The notes: generated from the letters alone by a model not told the origin. A stretch of 10,515 nt of DNA from Streptosporangiaceae bacterium (GCA_030040475.1 JASHTQ010000478.1:1-10515), one strand, 5' to 3'; positions 1 to 7,129 are shown, numbered from the stretch's first letter. Numbers and translations: made by a program.

Positions 1-769
1 CGGCCAGCCCGGCCGCGAAACTCGCCGCGTCCGGCGGCCGCGCCGACGGGTTCGCCGCCATCCCCGCCGCCACCACCGGCCGCAGCGGCGCCGGCACCGG
101 CTCCAGCGCCACCGGCTGCGACGTCTGCTGCCACAACAGCGCCTCGGCCGTATCCCCGGCAAACGGCGGACGCCCCGCCACGCACTCATAAAACACTGCC
201 GCGGCCGCATACACATCCGTCGTCGGCGCCGCCGGCGCCCCGGCCAGCTGCTCCGGCGGCGCATACGCCAGCGTCCCGGCCGGCAGCGCCCGCTCCCCCG
301 CCCGCGCCGCGATTCCGAAATCCGTCAGCTTACTGACCCCGTCCCCGCCCACCAGCACGTTCTCCGGCTTGTAATCCCGGTGCACCACCCCCCGCCGGTG
401 CGCCGCCGCCAGCCCCAGCAGCGACCCCCGCAGCACCACCAGCGCCGCCTCCGCGCTGGTCCGGCCCTGCCGCGACAAGATCTCCCGCAGCGACACCCCG
501 TCCACCAGCTCCATCACGATCGTCGCCCCGGCCGGGACCTCGACGTACTCATACAGCCGGACCACATGCGGGTCCTGCAGCGACGACAGCACCCGCGCCT
601 CCGCCCGGAACATCTCCGCGAACTGGGGGTCGGCCAGCAGTTCATGGCGCAGGTACTTGACCGCCACAAGAGTGCCCGATGCGTCGTGCCTGGCCAGCAC
701 CACCTCGCCGAAACCGCCCGAGCCGAGCACCTTCAGCTCGGTATACCCGGGGACCTTCCATTCCGGCAT
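1..769 (-). CDS. Ser/Thr protein kinase, N-terminal part (cut by window edge)
   Basis: Hanks-type Ser/Thr protein kinase that would phosphorylate cytoplasmic targets. I read 256 codons from the ATG at 767-769; the gene continues beyond base 1. Visible kinase landmarks, by residue: glycine loop GSGGFGEV (16-23), ATP-anchoring lysine in VAVK (K38), catalytic loop HRDYKPEN (130-137), metal-binding DFG (150-152), and APE-like PPEQ (171-174). The usual Leu after HRD is Tyr here, which is tolerated in the family; all catalytic residues are present, so it should be active. The catalytic domain ends near the window edge, so any transmembrane helix or extracellular sensor lies outside the window and I cannot say what it senses. 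A purine-rich ribosome binding site (GAGGGGGAAG) lies about 7 bases upstream of the ATG and supports this start. The gene seems to stand alone, with its own promoter upstream. Confidence 0.93.
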   Translation of the reverse strand, partial: MPEWKVPGYTELKVLGSGGFGEVVLARHDASGTLVAVKYLRHELLADPQFAEMFRAEARVLSSLQDPHVVRLYEYVEVPAGATIVMELVDGVSLREILSRQGRTSAEAALVVLRGSLLGLAAAHRRGVVHRDYKPENVLVGGDGVSKLTDFGIAARAGERALPAGTLAYAPPEQLAGAPAAPTTDVYAAAAVFYECVAGRPPFAGDTAEALLWQQTSQPVALEPVPAPLRPVVAAGMAANPSARPPDAASFAAGLA

Positions 770-826
770 TGTTAATCTTCCCCCTCGACGGTAAAGAAAG
801 GCGACCCGGCGGCCGGGCTGGCTCAC

Positions 827-855
827 AGCGTACGGTTTCCGTCAGGTGGGAGCAA
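827..855 (-). promoter_or_regulatory. Candidate promoter of the kinase gene
   Basis: On the minus strand TTGCTC (850-855) is followed after exactly 17 bases by TACGCT (827-832). This fits a housekeeping-sigma promoter with a predicted transcript start near 820 and a leader of about 50 bases to the kinase ATG. It is the only well-spaced pair I found between the kinase and the next gene. The rest of 770-956 shows only GC-rich repeats of GCCGGCC type and no gene. Confidence 0.35.
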
Positions 856-956
856 TAAGCTCTACGCGGCCCGCTGGCACCGGTCATCGAGCGTTATAAC
901 GAAAGCGCCGGCCGCGCCGGCCGCCGCAATTTGTCGTCGGGTCCCCGGACGGATCT

Positions 957-1028
957 TTAAAACCGTTTGATTCGGGCCGCGAACGCGGCGATGATCCGGT
1001 CGGCGTCGTAGCGGGCCCGGTTGAACCG
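957..1028 (-). pseudogene. Probable remnant of a sensor histidine kinase gene
   Basis: The minus strand reads RFNRARYDADRIIAAFAARI followed by KRF and a stop. From memory, this closely resembles a juxtamembrane stretch common in actinobacterial sensor histidine kinases, where it is typically preceded by VxR and followed by a Val-Asp-Leu segment before a GAF-like region. Here only about 23 codons remain. There is no plausible start, and upstream sequence in the same frame runs into the YciI-like gene in a different register. I read it as a decayed fragment left by deletion. It is short, so chance similarity is possible; a protein search would decide. Confidence 0.35.
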
Positions 1029-1029
1029 C

Positions 1030-1380
1030 TTACAGCGTGACTGGGCGGCCGGGCTTGCTCATCGTGCCGGGTGGGCAGCACCAGGTCATGATCTCGACGG
1101 CGAGGCGCCCGGCCAGGACCGCCGGGTCCGCCTCGGCTAGGCGCCGGGCCTCGTCAAGTGAGCCGGTCCGGTAGAACGCCAGCCCGCGCAAGGACTCGTC
1201 GGGCTGCTGCCTGACCGGGCCGTTGGTCACGATCTGGCCTGACTCGCGCAGTCGGCGGTGATGCTCGAGGTGCTTGCTCTGGATGCGGTCGAGTTCCGCC
1301 TGCTCGTATTCGGGCGGATTTTCCGGCGTGCGCAGCAGCACCAATTCGAACGCTTCGAGGTCCACGTGCCATTGTGGCAC
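1030..1380 (-). CDS. YciI-like (YCII-domain) protein
   Basis: A 116-residue protein, about the length of stand-alone YCII-family proteins. These are small dimeric alpha+beta proteins with a ferredoxin-like fold; some members act as dehydrochlorinases or isomerases on aromatic breakdown products, but most have no known substrate. Visible family features are a central His-rich helix (around H37-H41), GQIVTNGP (48-55), the segment SLDEARRLAEADP with the conserved Asp (D85), and a terminal beta strand around EIMTW (96-100). The start is GTG at 1380. No ATG fits in frame, and the TGA of the TetR gene lies 48 bases upstream in the same frame. The ribosome binding site is weak, which suggests translation coupled to the TetR gene on one message. 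The substrate is unknown; the divergent hydrolase-cupin suggests a shared catabolic task. Confidence 0.8.
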   Translation of the reverse strand: MPQWHVDLEAFELVLLRTPENPPEYEQAELDRIQSKHLEHHRRLRESGQIVTNGPVRQQPDESLRGLAFYRTGSLDEARRLAEADPAVLAGRLAVEIMTWCCPPGTMSKPGRPVTL

Positions 1381-1428
1381 GAGGGCGTCCGGCCGGATGG
1401 CGGCGGCGGCGGACGTATTTCGCGCGGA

Positions 1429-2028
1429 TCAGGACGTGACGGCGGCGGGGCGGAAGGCAGCCTCGGTCAGCGTGCGGGCGGTGCGGGTGGCGCTGGCGAT
1501 CGCGTCTGCGGGGGTCAGGCCGCACAGATCGGTGAGCGTGAACAGGGCGTCCGCGCTGATCACTATCGCGAGATCCCGGCGGAGTTGGGCCAGTGCGTCC
1601 GGATCGCGCTCGGCCAGGCCGGACGCGGCCGGCGCCAGCGCGGCATCGATCAGGCCGAACCGGTGCCCGGGCCGCCTGGCGGCCGAACCCGGCCTGGCGA
1701 TTGAGCCCGCGATCATTGCGCGGACGCCGCTCTCGTTCGCCAGCACGCCTTCCATCAGCACCCTGGTAGCGAAGCCGATCCGCTCGACCGGATCGCTGCT
1801 GTGCGCGACCGGCGCGAGCGCCTCGGCCGGGTCGGGCCAGGTGCCCTCGTCGGCCTCGAGGAGCAGCGTGACCAGGTCGGGAAAGTACCGGTACGCGGTC
1901 GCCTCCGAGACCAGCGCCGCCTTCGCCACCGACGGCATCGTGATCTCCGCTCCTGACCTGGCCAGATCGTGCACGGCCTGGAGGATCGCGGCGCGGGTCC
2001 GCGCTTTCTGGTTCACCCGTGTGCCCAT
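1429..2028 (-). CDS. TetR-family transcriptional regulator
   Basis: A 199-residue TetR-type repressor. The N-terminal helix-turn-helix spans about residues 12-58: QKARTRAAILQAVHDLA, then PSVAKAALVSEATAYRYFP, where ATAYRYFP is the typical recognition-helix end. The C-terminal two thirds is the helical ligand-binding part, with no recognisable ligand signature. I chose the ATG at 2026-2028 over an in-frame ATG at 2050-2052, because the latter falls inside the predicted promoter spacer. With the chosen start the message is probably leaderless: the predicted -10 ends 7 bases before the ATG. The gene lies divergent to the hydrolase-cupin gene and probably represses both that gene and itself. The YciI-like gene follows 48 bases downstream on the same strand. 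Confidence 0.9.
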   Translation of the reverse strand: MGTRVNQKARTRAAILQAVHDLARSGAEITMPSVAKAALVSEATAYRYFPDLVTLLLEADEGTWPDPAEALAPVAHSSDPVERIGFATRVLMEGVLANESGVRAMIAGSIARPGSAARRPGHRFGLIDAALAPAASGLAERDPDALAQLRRDLAIVISADALFTLTDLCGLTPADAIASATRTARTLTEAAFRPAAVTS

Positions 2029-2035
2029 CCCTCCG

Positions 2036-2065
2036 ATACTGCACGAGCGCACTCGCGTCTGTCAA
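2036..2065 (-). promoter_or_regulatory. Candidate promoter of the TetR-YciI unit (leaderless)
   Basis: On the minus strand a perfect -35 box TTGACA (2060-2065) is followed after 18 bases by CAGTAT (2036-2041). Exactly 7 bases then separate that -10 from the ATG at 2028, so transcription should begin at or next to the start codon. GGAGGG sits directly against the ATG, too close to act as a normal ribosome binding site. Confidence 0.5.
2044..2055. promoter_or_regulatory. Dyad in the TetR promoter spacer, candidate operator
   Basis: CGAG CGCA CTCG is a perfect 4-base inverted repeat around a 4-base centre, lying between the -35 and -10 of the TetR promoter. A repressor bound here would block its own transcription. 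The repeat is short, so the operator may instead be one of the other dyads in this divergent region. Confidence 0.25.
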
Positions 2066-2077
2066 GCTAACTCTCTT

Positions 2078-2083
2078 TATAAT
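2078..2083 (+). promoter_or_regulatory. Candidate -10 box of the hydrolase-cupin promoter
   Basis: A consensus TATAAT lies in the most AT-rich stretch of the divergent region, about 70 bases before the hydrolase-cupin ATG. No good -35 box is present 16-18 bases upstream; that space overlaps the -35 of the opposing TetR promoter (2060-2065). The two promoters therefore share one face of the same short region, which fits joint control by the TetR protein. Confidence 0.4.
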
Positions 2084-2116
2084 AGAAGACTTGCATAATG
2101 ATCTGTCCGGGCCTAA

Positions 2117-2133
2117 GCTCTCTTCGTGAGAGC
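2117..2133 (+). promoter_or_regulatory. Inverted repeat in the hydrolase-cupin leader
   Basis: GCTCTC TTCGT GAGAGC is a perfect 6-base stem with a 5-base loop, located downstream of the predicted transcript start and just before the ribosome binding site (AGGGAG, 2145-2150). It could be the main TetR operator, acting as a roadblock, or a leader hairpin near the ribosome binding site. Sequence alone cannot separate these. Confidence 0.35.
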
Positions 2134-2155
2134 AGACTCTTATGAGGGAGCTGAG

Positions 2156-3406
2156 ATGACGACAGCGACGTACACGGTGGCGGCCGACGACCTCGACCCG
2201 GTGCAGGTCACGGTGACCGAGCACGGCGAGGGGCGCCCCGTCCTGCTGCTGCACGGCGGGGCCGGGCCTCAGTCGGTGGAGGCGTTCGCCGAGCTGCTGG
2301 CCAAGTCAGGCGCCCGGGTGCTTGTCCCGGTACACCCCGGGTTCGGCGGGACGCCCCGGCCGGAGTACCTGCACACCATGCGCGGGCTCGCGCTGACCTA
2401 CCTGCGGCTGCTCGACGACCTGGACTTGTCCGGCGTGACGGTCATCGGCAACTCGATCGGCGGCTGGATCGCGGCAGAGATGGCCATCCACGCAAGCCCG
2501 CGGATCGCCGCCCTCGTCCTAGCCGACGCCGGCGGGCTGCAGCTCGACGACAATCCGGGCGCAGACTTCTTCTCGCTCACCCCGGACCAGGTCACCGACC
2601 TGGCCTTTTACCGGCCGGATACGTTCCGGATCGACGTCGCCAGCCTGCCCGACCAGCAGAAGGCGGCGATGGTCGGCAACCGGGCGGCGCTACAGGACTA
2701 CACCGGATCGGGCATGACGGACCCTGGGCTGCTCGGGCGGCTGGGCGAGATACGAGTGCCGGCGCTCGTGGTCTGGGGCGAGGCCGACCGCATCTACCCG
2801 CCGGAGCACGGCGAGGCGTTCGCCAAGGCCATCCCCGGCGCGCGGCTGGTGATCATTCCCGAGGCCGGGCATCTGCCGCAACTGGAGGCCCCGGAGGCCC
2901 TGCTCGCCGTCGTGCTGGACTTCCGCCCGGTGACCGAGATCAGGATCACCGGTCCGGCCGACGGCGAGGTCGCGCTGTCCGGCCCGATTGCCTTGCGGAT
3001 CATGGAAGACGGCAGCACGACCTCGCACCGGCTCGGGCTGGCCGAGATCGTGCTCGCGCCGCACACCGACGGCCCGCCGCAGCACCGGCACGCCCAGCAC
3101 GACGAGGGCTTCTACGTGGTATCCGGCACGGTGCGCTTCACCAGCGGCCCGACCTCGTTCGACGCGCCTGCCCGCACGCTGGTGATGGTGCCTCCCGGCG
3201 CGGCGCACGGCTTCGCCAACCCCGGCGATTCCCCGGCGGTGATCCTGAACACGTTCACTCCCGATCACTACATCGGGTACTTCCGCGACCTGCGCGACCA
3301 GATCGCCGCGGGGCAGCCGCCGTCCGCAGAGCAGATGGCCCGGACGATGGCGCGCTACGGCACCGAGCCCGCCCAGCTGGCGGAAGATCAGCTACCGGAA
3401 CAGTAG
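2156..3406 (+). CDS. Alpha/beta hydrolase-cupin fusion protein
   Basis: A 416-residue two-domain cytoplasmic protein. Residues about 1-260 form an alpha/beta hydrolase: oxyanion segment LLLHGGAGP, nucleophile elbow GNSIGG with Ser100, acid Asp211 in WGEADR, and catalytic His239 in EAGHLPQ. This triad resembles esterases and C-C bond hydrolases. Residues about 270-385 form a single cupin barrel with both metal-site motifs: HRHAQHDE (H310, H312, E317) with G324 correctly spaced, then PPGAAHGFAN. The cupin should bind a metal. I chose the ATG at 2156 over an in-frame GTG at 2126 because AGGGAG lies 5 bases before the ATG. The gene is divergent to TetR. The reaction is unknown; hydrolysis plus metal-dependent handling of one small, perhaps aromatic-derived, compound is inference. 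Its 3' end overlaps the convergent lipoprotein gene by 19 bases. Confidence 0.9.
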   Translation: MTTATYTVAADDLDPVQVTVTEHGEGRPVLLLHGGAGPQSVEAFAELLAKSGARVLVPVHPGFGGTPRPEYLHTMRGLALTYLRLLDDLDLSGVTVIGNSIGGWIAAEMAIHASPRIAALVLADAGGLQLDDNPGADFFSLTPDQVTDLAFYRPDTFRIDVASLPDQQKAAMVGNRAALQDYTGSGMTDPGLLGRLGEIRVPALVVWGEADRIYPPEHGEAFAKAIPGARLVIIPEAGHLPQLEAPEALLAVVLDFRPVTEIRITGPADGEVALSGPIALRIMEDGSTTSHRLGLAEIVLAPHTDGPPQHRHAQHDEGFYVVSGTVRFTSGPTSFDAPARTLVMVPPGAAHGFANPGDSPAVILNTFTPDHYIGYFRDLRDQIAAGQPPSAEQMARTMARYGTEPAQLAEDQLPEQ

Positions 3407-3924
3407 CCGTCGGCCTTCGCGGCGGAGACGTCGGCACCGACGCTGCCGTGCCGGTACAGGCTCGTGTCTTCGGGGACGAAGCCCCACCGGCCCGCCGAGT
3501 AGCTGAACGCCTCGGTCACGGTTCCGAAGCTCGTCTTCCCCTCGGCCTGGGCCACGGTCACGGCTGCCGTGCCGCCGGTCAGCTTGGCGCCCTTGACTCG
3601 GTACGAGACCCCCGACGGCGCCGGGCAGTCCTGGTGTACCCCCACCCAGGTCGCCTCGCTGATCTCACGCTGGGCCGACGGGGCGAGCAGACCCCAGGTG
3701 GCGGCGAAGTCGCCTGCCGAGTAGTAGCTGAAGTACTGCCTGGCGGCGGCCGTTGCCGCGGCCGAGGTCTCTGGCTGTCCGCCGGCGGCTGTGGCAACCG
3801 CGGTCGCCGGCGTCGGCGCGGTGGTGGCGGTGCCGCCCGACGTCGTGGCGGCTCCGCCCGAACACGCGGCGATGGCGGTGACGATAACGGCGACCACGGC
3901 TCCTTGGACAACGCTGCGCCTCAT
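3388..3924 (-). CDS. Small secreted lipoprotein of unknown function
   Basis: A 178-residue predicted lipoprotein. Residues 1-20 form a signal peptide (MRRS, then a hydrophobic core), and IAAC (18-21) is the lipobox, so Cys21 would be lipidated and the protein anchored outside the membrane. A low-complexity Ala/Thr/Gly/Pro linker follows (22-58). The folded part (about 59-178) starts ARQYFSYYSAGDFAATWGLL, the style of NTF2-like small domains in actinobacterial lipoproteins, and carries two cysteines (C100, C175) that could pair. I chose the ATG at 3922-3924 because AAAGGGG precedes it and the signal peptide begins there; the frame stays open to 4029 but the extra residues are not signal-like. 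The gene is convergent to the hydrolase-cupin and divergent to the CtaG gene. No specific function recognised. Confidence 0.82.
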   Translation of the reverse strand: MRRSVVQGAVVAVIVTAIAACSGGAATTSGGTATTAPTPATAVATAAGGQPETSAAATAAARQYFSYYSAGDFAATWGLLAPSAQREISEATWVGVHQDCPAPSGVSYRVKGAKLTGGTAAVTVAQAEGKTSFGTVTEAFSYSAGRWGFVPEDTSLYRHGSVGADVSAAKADGYCSGS

Positions 3925-4088
3925 GCCGCGCCCCTTTCGCCGCACGATTACGGCAATAGCGGTGGATTCGTCCGTATAGTGCACCCCCGCCGCTGGCCCA
4001 TGCCGGATCTCTTCGAAGCTTGTGACCAATCCGTGTTCCCGACGTGGCGCGAGGCCGTGATCCCCGGTTTACCCGGCCATGCCCGCGC

Positions 4089-4116
4089 TTGGTCACGATG
4101 GGCGGCCTAGTAGTCT
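4089..4116 (+). promoter_or_regulatory. Candidate promoter of the CtaG-like gene (leaderless)
   Basis: TTGGTC (4089-4094) and TAGTCT (4111-4116) are 16 bases apart, and the -10 ends 7 bases before the ATG at 4124, so the message may start at the initiation codon. There is no convincing ribosome binding site, which agrees with leaderless initiation. The rest of the 199-base region between the lipoprotein and this gene (3925-4088) shows no gene and no clear second promoter. Confidence 0.4.
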
Positions 4117-4123
4117 CGGCGGC

Positions 4124-5155
4124 ATGGGAAGCCAGGCGCTACCCGCGTTCAGCTTGGTGCAGGCCGTTATCCGCTGGCAATTCGCTCCGGTGGTCTCGGG
4201 TTTCGTGGTGCTCGCCGCGGGCCTGTACCTCTGGGGCGTGCTGCGGGTACGGCGCCGCCACCCGGCACGCCCCTGGCCCAGGTGGCGGACCGCGATGTTC
4301 CTCGGCGGCCTCGCGGTGGTCGTAATCGCGACCGAGGCCGGCATCGGCAGCTACGACGACGTGCTGTTCTGGGACCACATGGTGCAGCACCTGCTGCTTC
4401 TCATGGTCGCGCCGCCGATGCTCGTGGTCGGCCAGCCCGCGACGCTGCTGCTGCACGCGAGCCGGAACCCGGTGCACACCTGGACCAAGAAGCTGCTCCG
4501 CTCGCGCGTGGTGACGCTGATCACCTGGCCGCCGCTCGGCACCGCGATGTACGCGGGAGTGATCGTCGGCACCCACCTGACCGGGTTCATGAACCTGGTG
4601 CTGACCAACTCCTCGGTGCACGATGCCGAGCATGCCCTGTACCTGGTCGTCGGCTACCTATACTTCCTGCCGCTGATCGGGCGCGAGCCGATCAAGTGGC
4701 GGGTGTCGTATCCGACCCGGATCTTCCTGCTGTTCATCGCCATGCCGGTGGACGCATTCACCGGCCTCGTGCTCGGCTCGGAGAGCGGCAACCCGTTCCC
4801 GAGCATGGCGGACGGACGTCCGGCCTGGGCGCCGAGCCCCATCGACGACGTGCACATCGGCGGCGCGGTGATGTGGGTCGGCGGAGCCGGCATCATGTTC
4901 GTGCTGATGCTGACGGTGTTCTTCGCCTGGAGCCGGGTGATCCGCGCCGACGGCGGGCTCGGCTGGCTGGAGGTCGCCAGGCGCGCCAACTTCGCCGAGC
5001 GCGTCGGCGAGAGCGCTGGCGGGAGCGCTGGCGCCGATGGCGCGGCACCGCGCCGGGCGAGGCAGGCCAGCGGCACCCAGAGCGTGGACGACGACGAGCA
5101 CCTGGCCGCCTATAACGCCTACCTGGCCCGCCTCAACCAGTCGCAGGAACGATGA
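4124..5155 (+). CDS. CtaG-like cytochrome c oxidase assembly membrane protein
   Basis: A 343-residue membrane protein of the caa3-type CtaG family, implicated in copper delivery during cytochrome oxidase assembly. About seven hydrophobic segments are visible (residues ~19-40, 55-73, 85-104, 131-150, 170-187, 197-217, 246-270). Family hallmarks are WDHMVQHLLLLMVAPPMLV with H85 and H89, DAEHALYLVVGYLYFLPLIG with H170, PVDAFTGLVLG, and DVHIGGAVMWVGG with H244. These buried histidines are plausible copper ligands. The hydrophilic tail (about 290-343) has a short GESAGG/GSAGA repeat and ends in a charged helix. I chose the ATG at 4124; an ATG at 4079 would add 15 residues of non-membrane sequence that overlap the promoter. 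Oxidase genes are not in this window. A strong terminator follows directly. Confidence 0.9.
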   Translation: MGSQALPAFSLVQAVIRWQFAPVVSGFVVLAAGLYLWGVLRVRRRHPARPWPRWRTAMFLGGLAVVVIATEAGIGSYDDVLFWDHMVQHLLLLMVAPPMLVVGQPATLLLHASRNPVHTWTKKLLRSRVVTLITWPPLGTAMYAGVIVGTHLTGFMNLVLTNSSVHDAEHALYLVVGYLYFLPLIGREPIKWRVSYPTRIFLLFIAMPVDAFTGLVLGSESGNPFPSMADGRPAWAPSPIDDVHIGGAVMWVGGAGIMFVLMLTVFFAWSRVIRADGGLGWLEVARRANFAERVGESAGGSAGADGAAPRRARQASGTQSVDDDEHLAAYNAYLARLNQSQER

Positions 5156-5158
5156 CGG

Positions 5159-5183
5159 GCTACCGGCGCGACACGCCGGTAGC
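5159..5183 (+). terminator. Hairpin terminator after the CtaG-like gene
   Basis: CTACCGGCG and CGCCGGTAG form a perfect 9-base stem around CGACA, extended to 10 pairs by G5159-C5183, beginning 4 bases after the stop codon. A short T-containing stretch (GCTTTCT) follows. This is a typical actinobacterial intrinsic-style terminator with a weak T tract. Confidence 0.8.
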
Positions 5184-5187
5184 GCTT

Positions 5188-5215
5188 TCTAGCCAAATCT
5201 AGGGTCCGGGCTAGA
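5188..5215 (+). repeat. CTAG triple motif, copy A
   Basis: The pattern TCTAG N5 TCTAG N8 CTAGA is seen here on the plus strand, with CTAG at 5189, 5199 and 5211. The second and third elements are the core of an 11-base inverted repeat with one mismatch (5192-5202 against 5211-5221), so the site has dyad symmetry plus one extra direct half-site. It lies just after the CtaG terminator and upstream of a possible -10 (TAGAGT, 5224-5229), where an operator for the ATPase gene would sit. A second copy, inverted, lies at 8448-8475. Function unknown. Confidence 0.6.
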
Positions 5216-5223
5216 TCTGGCCA

Positions 5224-5229
5224 TAGAGT
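5224..5229 (+). promoter_or_regulatory. Possible -10 box of the ATPase gene, now upstream of the intron
   Basis: TAGAGT matches the TANNNT form of actinobacterial -10 boxes. The -35 position falls in copy A of the CTAG motif and has no clear consensus, as expected if the motif is a regulator site. After intron removal this promoter would lie about 15 bases from the ATPase ATG, giving a nearly leaderless message. This is inference from position. Confidence 0.25.
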
Positions 5230-5608
5230 CCGATGCCATGTTGTGTCCTGCAAGCTGGTCCAGGCTCGCGGGTGAAAGTCCCGTCCGGGTAGGTACCGGA
5301 GCGCCCGGTAGCAGGCCCCGGTTCGTCGTTGAGAGGCGGCGGGCTAAGCGGGGTGTCAAAAGCCTCTTTGGAGGGAGCAAGCACGCGGGCCGTAGCGTAA
5401 GGCGAACCTTGCAGCCTCGTCAGACTCACAACGGAGGAGCCGGGCCGCTCATGTCACGGCGAAGGCCATGTCCGCCTGGTCTTGGTCCGGTTATGACCTG
5501 GCGGGTCCTCCCGGGGTACGGAGGGCGGCACGCGCGCACAGTCTGGGCTGGAACAGGAGAGGCCCGTCTGCCTGGCCTGCGTCGGGCGAAGACCAGGGGT
5601 ATAAGCCG

Positions 5609-7107
5609 ATGGTGAAGTCACCTGGAGGGCAGCGGGAGTCCGAGGGGGCCGTAGTACCGGTGATCGGCGTGCAGCAGAACGCGCCGGGAGGGAAGGGCCC
5701 TCGCTTTGATCACGCTGGCGGAGAAGGTAAGCGCGAGGGCATGGCCGGGACCGCCCGGCCCAACAACCCCGGCGGGCGTGAGCCTGCCGTGCTCGGGTGG
5801 GAGTCCACCTGGAAAGTGCGACGACTTCAGCGCAAGCTATGGGCTGCGGCCAAGCAGTCGCCGGAGCGGCGTTTCCACGCCCTGTATGACCGTGTCTGCA
5901 GGGGTGACGTCCTGTGGGAGGCGTGGGAGCGAGTCAAGGTAAACCGAGGGGCCGCCGGGGTGGATCGCGTCACCCTGGCGTATGTGCAGGAGGTCTACGG
6001 GGTTGCCCGGCTTCTGGGAGAACTCCAGGCCGACCTGCGCGCGGGCAGGTACCGTCCCGCGCCGGCCAGGCGCGTGGACATCCCGAAACCAGACGGCGGC
6101 AGGCGGCCGCTCGGCATTCCCTCGGTCCGTGACCGGGTGGCCCGGCAGGCGGCCAAGATCGTGCTGGAACCGGTCTTCGAGGCGGACTTCGCGCCGTGCT
6201 CGTACGGGTTCCGGCCGAGGCGGTCGGCCACGCAGGCGATGGAGCGGCTTCGTGCCGGGTTCATCGAGGGCTGCGAGTTTGTCGCGGAGTTCGACATCCG
6301 GAACTTCTTCGGCGAGATCAGCCATGACCGGCTGCTCGCCGAGGTCGGGAAGCGGGTGCCGGGCCGGCGGGTGGTCAAGCTGGTCCGCTTGTGGCTGCAG
6401 GCAGGGGTGATGGTGGACGGGGAGTTCCGGCGGACGGTCGCCGGGACGCCGCAGGGCGGGGTGATCTCCCGCTGCTGGCCAACATCTACCTGCACGTCCT
6501 GGACACCGAGTTCTCCCGGCGCGGGCTGGGGGAGCTGGTGCGCTATGCCGATGACGGCGTGGTGCTGTGCCGCAGTGCGGCGCAGGCCAGGGCGGCCCTG
6601 GACGCGATCGGGGAGATCCTCGGCTCGCTCGGGCTGCGGCTGCACCCGGATAAGACGAAGGTGGTAGATCTCCGGCAGGGCCGGGAGGGCCTGGACTTCC
6701 TCGGCTGCCATTTCCGCGCCCGCATGTCCGGGCGGCTGTGGGAACAGAAGCGGATCATCCGCTACTACCTGCACCGCTGGCCCTCACAGCGGGCGATGAA
6801 CCGGCTCCGGGACAAAGTCCGGGACCGCACCGGCCGCAACCGCGTGGGAGTAAAGGACATCCGCGAGGTGATCGCGGATCTCAACCCGATCCTGCGCGGC
6901 TGGGGCAACTACTTCCGTACCGGGAACGCCGCTGACAAGTTCCGCCAGGCCGACGACTACGTCGTGCGGCGGCTCCGCTCCTTGATGGTTAAGAAGAGGG
7001 GCCGGAACCTGCACGCGGGACAGGCTGACGCGTGGACAGAAGAATGGTTCAACGGGCACGGCCTCTACCGGCTCCGCGGCACGATCCGCTATCCGAAGGC
7101 AGCGTAA
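5609..7107 (+). pseudogene. ltrA: Group II intron reverse transcriptase/maturase, frameshifted
   Basis: The intron-encoded protein, which would copy intron RNA into DNA and assist its splicing. I placed the start at ATG 5609 (MVKSPGGQ), as in related intron proteins. Visible parts: RRLQRKLWAAAKQSPERRF (N-terminal RT0 region), PKPDGGRRPLGIPSVRDR, CSYGFRPRRSATQAM, FDIRNFFG (first catalytic Asp), GTPQGGVIS, then, in the next frame, LLANIYLHVLD, catalytic YADD (6544-6555), LHPDKTK, FLGCHF and the maturase domain X segment LNPILRGWGNYFRTG, ending GLYRLRGTIRYPKAA. Between GVIS and LLAN one C is missing from the run at 6468-6470; adding it restores Ser-Pro-Leu-Leu and a 499-residue protein. As it stands translation ends at 6667, before YADD is read in frame. 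No endonuclease (HNH) motif is seen after domain X. Confidence 0.88.
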
Positions 7108-7129
7108 CCATGCACAGAAGATCATCGGT

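Noticed and set aside
1154..2254. 366-codon minus-strand frame across the TetR gene
   Set aside because: It has Arg/Pro-rich shadow composition with no domain, and it crosses the divergent promoter region.
5468..5608. Upstream extension of the reverse transcriptase to an ATG at 5468
   Set aside because: The extra residues lie in intron RNA domains and do not resemble intron proteins; MVKSPGGQ at 5609 fits the family start.
5221..5620. EBS1/IBS1 pairing to fix the intron 5' boundary
   Set aside because: Only a 4-base CATG match to the exon end was found, which is palindromic and not convincing.
6461..6480. Programmed -1 frameshift that would restore the reverse transcriptase
   Set aside because: A -1 slip would give the right residues, but there is no classic heptamer slippery site; a deletion or read error in the C run is simpler.
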